A stretch of DNA of 64,000 nucleotides, from NCBI GenBank assembly GCA_029255685.2, contig CM055313.2, positions 29,260,579-29,324,578 on the forward strand, in the 5' to 3' direction. The position numbers were made by a program, and so were the translations under genes. The stretch's first letter is position 1; every line of letters starts with the position of its first letter. Positions 59,640-64,000 of this stretch are shown here, piece after piece. The stretch is from Silene conica. Lineage: Eukaryota > Streptophyta > Magnoliopsida > Caryophyllales > Caryophyllaceae. The notes below the pieces were generated by a model, which was given only the letters and a program-made list of their open reading frames with translations, made no database searches and was not told the DNA's origin.

Positions 59640-60090
59640 ATAGTCTTGAAACGATAATATTGGTGAATAGAATAGTCAAAATCGATTTTGACTTAGCCAA
59701 CAATAAAAGTCAAAAACAAAAATGGGAGTTTATGTAATCCAATTATTTATTGATTCAGGAAAACGAAATGAATAGCTGCCTTTTTAGTTTTGAATAACTG
59801 TATTAGTATATGCAGCAAGGGAAGAGTGAAAACTAGTCCTCCAACATAAGGAACCAAGATTGAAAGGAACAAAAAATGATAACAAAGAAAGGGAGATCAA
59901 CCAAAATAATAAAAACAAGGATCGAGCAAATAAGAATATGGAACGTTAAAAAAGAACAAAGAAAAGAGACATTAACCAAACTGCAATTCTACAGCTTAAA
60001 ATGGTTCGACAAAAAAGGAAGTCGAAGGACGACAAACAAATAACTAAACATGCAATTCTACCGCAAATTTTCTTTGTTAGTGTACCTCCC
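59640..60090. other. Non-coding between the two captured fragments
   Basis: A-rich, no recognisable exon. The boundary between the RBP45/47-like and LARP6-like pieces must lie in here. Confidence 0.4.
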
Positions 60091-60476
60091 AATAATTGAG
60101 AAAATCTTCATAAAATTTTGGTGGCAATGAACCTCTGGCAAATTTTCTGCCACAATGATGCGAGCCTACACAGGAAAAAGAAGTATTTGAGGCATATCTG
60201 CAGTTCTTCCATGTCAGAGTTAGTAAGAGCTAGTAAGAGGTTGCAGGCGCTTCACTTTCTTCCCATCTTCACTAACTGCCTGAGATGAAAGCCAAGATAA
60301 ATTTGTGAGATCGCCAGAAACATTCTAGACTGCCAAAACCATACCAAGACAAGATATTTTACAAGTTTTGTTGATTTTCTCAGTACGGCTGCAAGCTGAG
60401 AATTACTGATTATCAAGGCCTTAATCTTTTTAAAGGAGGCAACAACTGTCACTGGAACTACGTATAGAGTCACACA
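60091..60476 (-). pseudogene. Captured LARP6-like (La-related protein 6) gene fragment
   Basis: Three consecutive exons keep their splice sites. About 60476-60363 encodes VPVTVVASFKKIKAL and SQLAAVLRKSTKL, the end of the La motif. 60280 to about 60200 starts after CTCAG and encodes AVSEDGKKVKRLQPLTSS, then meets a stop. About 60168-60091 encodes ARIIVAENLPE and QNFMKIFSIIG, the start of the RRM, between TGTAG and GAG|GTACAC. The order La motif then RRM is that of plant La-related protein 6, which binds RNA. Intron phases join properly for the first pair. The stop and missing ends make it non-functional as LARP6. Confidence 0.82.
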
Positions 60477-60540
60477 GAAGACAAAATGGTAGGAAAATTT
60501 ATCAAAGCAAAGAACAAGTAGTATGATGTACCTAGATGAT

Positions 60541-60700
60541 ACTCCCTCTGTTGAGGCAGATTCTTTACATTGGCTTTTTCACATTTGTCAAGGTCCATTT
60601 TACACCATCAATATCTTTCATTTTGCACTCAAAGAACCACATTTTAAAACCACATTTTCCGCAAACTAAGACATTGTAGGGACTAAAGACAGGGCCGGTA
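60541..60700 (+). mobile_element. Stowaway-like end, single
   Basis: TA then CTCCCTCTGTTGAGGC resembles a Stowaway terminus. No matching opposite end was found, so it is a truncated copy with a guessed right limit. Confidence 0.35.
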
Positions 60701-61609
60701 TTAACATAGTTCTTATCTACTAAGAGCAACACATGTCACACACCTGGCACCCAAAGATGAGTTTGCCCCGAGACTTTATCCTTTTTGGCTTTCGATTCAT
60801 CGGGAATACTGGGCAGGGAGTAGACAGACTCGTGCTAGCCAAAAAATCCTTTTTATATTGCTCCAATAGGGGGAGTTAGACCCGTAAGGTGCTTTCATTC
60901 AACAAGTCATATTTTAATGACAAAAATTAGCACAAGTACTTGTTATTTTCCATTATACCTCTGTAAATTCACCAACTTCTTTCGGTCGTCTCAACAAATT
61001 TCAAAATATCTTTAACAATAAATCTGTGAAATAAATTTATACAACCCACTACTTATTGAAAAAGAAGGTAGACGAACAAATCGAACAAAAAAACTTAAAA
61101 AAGAGGGAAAATTACCTAGGGTTTGAATTAAACAGCTAAAATCGAAGCTGAGTTTGATCGAAACTAATGTAACCAATGAATAAAAACTAATTAATTCATT
61201 GAAGTAAACATAAACCTTAACAAAATTAACTAATCCGACATAAACATAAACCCTAACAATTAATCGTATTGTACTGTATTTCGAAAATCAACACTCAAAT
61301 TAATCGAAAGTAAATATAAACCCTAACAAAAATTATTAATCCAAAAACAAAATATAAACCCTAACAATAACACCGAATTTAATCGAAAACATAAACAATG
61401 CACCAAATTTACATACCTAATATCTAAACAACAGAAGCCGAGGTGACGCGGTGGTGGTGGGCACTCGGTGGTGGTGGAGCACATGGTGGTAGTGAGTAAG
61501 AAGGATCCGCGTTTGTTTTTTTAAACTGTGAAAAGAAAGAAAATTGGTTAAGTGAGAAGATGAATGACGCGAGTTCTGCGAGTTTTATTTTTTATTTCTA
61601 CTATATTAG
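60700..61609. other. CACTA interior, non-coding
   Basis: No gene. A series of TAAACATAAACCCTAACAA-type short repeats at about 61200-61400 may be leader sequence of a captured gene. GGTGGTGGTGG tracts lie at 61450-61480. Confidence 0.35.
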
Positions 61610-61849
61610 TCTTTTGCTGCGTTTTTAGAATTAACGCCGCAAATAGTGTATTTGAGGCGTTTTTTTCAAAAAACGCCGCAAATAATAATATGACTAGATA
61701 TAATGCCCGGGCGTTGCCCGGGTAATATCTTGACGTAGTTTCAAAGTAATTATCGTAACAGTTAATCTTCTAAAAATACGTAGTATAATAGCCATATATA
61801 AAGAATTCAGGTATGAATGTTTTTGATGGCTAATAAAACATTAGATGTA

Positions 61850-62700
61850 TCAGGCTCGTATTATTTTCTTATTAGCCCGTATTCTTCTTACATTAGCTCG
61901 TATTCTTTATATTATCTCGTATTCTTACATGCTCATATTTGTAAGTTCGTGATCCTCTTATACGCTCGTATTCGTATTTTTGACATTAGCTCGTATTTTT
62001 TACATTAGCTCGTATTTTTAGCTTTATTAAATCGCATTCTTACGTTAATAGCTCGCGTTCTTGTGTGCTCGTATTTTTTAGTTCCCAATTCTCTTAATTT
62101 CTTATTCATTTTACATTAGCTCGTATTTCTTATGTATTTGTAATTTGTAGCTCGTATTCTTTTAATTATACCTCGTAATCTTAAGTGTTTATTATATCAT
62201 GAAATTTGACGTCTTTCAAATCTGATTCTACTTTTTTAGTTCGAGAAGTGTTTCAATTAGCTCATGTTTTCATATTCTGTTTACATTAGCTCATATTCTC
62301 ATCTTAATAGGCCGTATTCTTATGTGCTCGTATATTTAAGTTCGTGACCCTTTTAATCTTGTATTCGTATTCATTTGTGCTCATATTTTGAAGCTCGTCT
62401 TATCTTAATAACTCGTATTGTTTTTTCATTAGCTTGTATTCATTTGTCATTTGTGCTCGTATTTTAAAACTCGTCTTATCTTAATAGCTCGTATTATTTT
62501 TACATTAGCTCTTATTCTTAGCTTAATAGCTCGGATCGTATTCTTTTTATATTAGCCAGTATTATAAGGTCAATAGCTCGCATTCTTCTGTGCTCGTATT
62601 TTTTAGTTCGTGATTCCCTTAAACTCTTAATCTTTTTACATTAGCCCATATTCTTATGTGTTCGTATTCCGTAGTGTGCATTTTTTAATTATACCTCGTA
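61850..62700. repeat. Short dispersed repeats, TTAGCTCGTATTCTT family
   Basis: More than twenty copies of GCTCGTATT(C/T)TT and variants, spaced irregularly at about 20-60 bp, usually with ACATTA or TTAATA between them. Confidence 0.8.
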
Positions 62701-62824
62701 AACTTAAGTGCTTAATATATTCATCAATACATCTATTTATGCTATTAACTAAATAAAAGAAGGGAAACAACAAATACTACCATAACTTTACGGTAGCGAA
62801 AATTCTTAGTTATCAATTATTTTA

Positions 62825-63680
62825 TTAACTAATCAATAATTATCCAACCGATATTTTATTACTATTTAATTATCTTTTTCTTTATATACTTAATTTATTT
62901 AACCAAAGTAATAGCCAATCTAATCACTCTAAAAATAATAATTATCCAACTGATATTTTATTACTATGTAATTATTTTTTTATCTCTTTATTTATATGCT
63001 TTGTTTATTTAATGAAATTAATAGCCAGTGTAATCGCTCAAAAAACAATAATTATCCAACTGATATTTTATTATTATTTAATTATCTTTTTATTTATATA
63101 CTACGTACATACTTAATTTATTTAACCAAAGTAATAGCCAATGAAATTGCTCTAAACAATAACCAATGAAATCAATTATTTTATTAAATAATTCAATAAT
63201 TATCCAACTGATATTTTATTATTATTTAATTATCTTTTTATCTTTTTAATTATATACTTGATTTATTTTACGAAAGTAATAGCCAATGTAATCGCTCTAA
63301 AAACAATAATTATCCAACTGATATTTTATTAATATTTAATTATCTTTTTATTTATATATTTAATTTATTTAATCAAAGTAATAGCCAATGAAATCGCTCT
63401 AAACAATAACCAATGAAATCAATTATTTTATTAACTAATTCAATAATTATCTAACTGATACTTTATTACTATTTTATTATATTTTTATTTATATACTTAA
63501 TTTATTAACCAAAGTAATGACCAATGTAATCGCTTTAAAAACAATAATTATCCAATTGATATTTTATTACTATTTAATTATCTTTTTATTTATATACTTA
63601 ATTTATTTAACAAAAGTAATAGCCAATGAAATTGCTCTAAAACAATAGCCAATGAAATCGCTCGAAAAGTTCCTCTTTTA
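62825..63680. repeat. Seven ~100-140-bp tandem repeats in the Helitron 5' half
   Basis: Units contain AATTATCCAACTGATATTTT, TTATTTATATACTTAATTTA and GTAATAGCCAATGAAATCGC. Unit starts are near 62830, 62940, 63050, 63187, 63307, 63447 and 63546. Spacing varies because some units have an extra AACAATAACCAATGAAATC segment. Confidence 0.85.
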
Positions 63681-63782
63681 AGTATATATATTGATTGTAA
63701 TTTTTAAAAAAATTATTTGCTGCTATTGGGATAAAACGCCTCAAATAGATAGCCGCAAAAAGCTATTTTTCTACTAGTGGCG

Positions 63783-64000
63783 GCTGCAATATATTCTGCT
63801 TCAGGAGTTGAAAGAGCAACAGAATTTTGTTTCTTGGAAACCCATGATATTATACATGGGCCTACAAAAGTAGCAAGCCCGGAAGTACTTTTTCTGTCTA
63901 ATGAACATCTTGCATAATCCGCATCTGAATATCCTACTAGGTTAAAGTTACAGTCCATAGGATACCATAGGTATAACTTTGATGTTCCGATTAGGTATCT
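63783..64000 (-). mobile_element. Ty1/copia element 3, RNase H part (continues beyond the window)
   Basis: On the minus strand it encodes copia RNase H: GYSDADYARCSLDRKSTSG, ISWVSKKQNSVALST and EAEYIAAA. It stops at the CACTA target site; the missing continuation of the same domain is at 48942 and leftwards. The rest of the element lies right of the window. Confidence 0.88.

Larger units (their letters stand above)
61694..63694 (-). mobile_element. Non-autonomous Helitron inside the CACTA element
   Basis: Reading the minus strand, it begins TCAATATATATACTTAAAAG at 63694, preceded by host A, and ends with hairpin CCCGGGCAACGCCCGGG (61722-61706), ATTATAT, CTAG (61697-61694) then host T. These are the standard plant Helitron ends and A/T target. 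The 2.0-kb body is two blocks of tandem repeats and has no genes. It splits the right subterminal repeat zone of the CACTA element. Confidence 0.85.
48943..63779. mobile_element. 14.8-kb non-autonomous CACTA (En/Spm) transposon carrying gene fragments
   Basis: It starts CACTAGTAGAAAAAAGG and ends TTTTTCTACTAGTG, with a 3-bp target duplication GCG on both sides (48940-48942 and 63780-63782), the hallmarks of CACTA elements. Both subterminal regions are full of a short motif, TATTTGCGGCG or TTTGAGGCG, in both orientations (48950-49200, 61610-61690, 63707-63770). No transposase is present. Inside are gene fragments of RBP45/47 and LARP6 type, a zinc-knuckle fragment, a Stowaway MITE, a young LTR element and a Helitron. 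Removing the LTR element and the Helitron leaves about 4.7 kb, a normal size for a gene-carrying CACTA. Confidence 0.92.

Overview
The window looks like transposon-rich nuclear DNA of a flowering plant, probably a eudicot. The evidence is intron-bearing genes with plant-like TATA boxes, a Kunitz inhibitor gene, Stowaway MITEs starting CTCCCTCCGT, plant Ty1/copia and Athila-like Ty3/gypsy elements, an L1-type LINE, CACTA elements and plant-type Helitrons. Caryophyllales is a guess from the flavour of the MITEs and the inhibitor, not something proved here.

Region 1 (1-17.8 kb) is low-copy and gene-bearing. It holds the first exons of a Helitron replicase/helicase leaving the window on the left (minus strand) and a many-exon RPA-like single-strand DNA-binding protein gene on the same strand (9.6-12.1 kb). 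Around these lie two pairs of paralogues. One is a minus-strand pair of two-repeat proteins with a dsRBD-like pattern (1.8-2.8 kb, with an in-frame stop; 13.3-14.4 kb, open). The other is a plus-strand pair of 177-residue F-box-like proteins (5.97 and 8.67 kb) sharing an identical acidic tail. A further three-exon gene of unknown function lies at 16.2-17.4 kb. Three copies of a ~340-bp inverted-repeat element sit among them. The simplest reading is a large autonomous Helitron carrying cargo, or several nested insertions; no Helitron ends were found here.

Region 2 (17.8-23.1 kb) has a fold-back element, one clean host gene (a secreted Kunitz-type inhibitor at 19.16 kb), a complete Stowaway MITE, a copia scrap and two Helitron 3' ends.

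Region 3 (23.1-48.9 kb) is a nest of insertions. A truncated L1 LINE is cut by copia element 1, which is cut by copia element 2, which is in turn split by a 13.4-kb Athila-like gypsy element (33562-46951, 5-bp target duplication GTCGA). The gypsy element itself carries a CACTA-like insertion that holds a tRNA-derived SINE-like sequence. The gypsy element is peppered with a 12-bp palindrome, CCTCGATCGAGG, in both LTRs, in coding sequence and in its 3' non-coding part.

Region 4 (48.9-63.8 kb) is a 14.8-kb non-autonomous CACTA transposon with a GCG target duplication, inserted into the RNase H region of a third copia element. It carries exons, with their splice sites, of two RNA-binding protein genes (RBP45/47-like and LARP6-like), a Stowaway MITE, a zinc-knuckle fragment, a very young 8.1-kb LTR element with no coding capacity (2,078-bp LTRs, two differences seen by eye) and a 2-kb non-autonomous Helitron.

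Only the Kunitz gene is confidently an ordinary host gene. The F-box-like pair, the open dsRBD-like gene, the three-exon gene and the RPA gene also look able to make protein.
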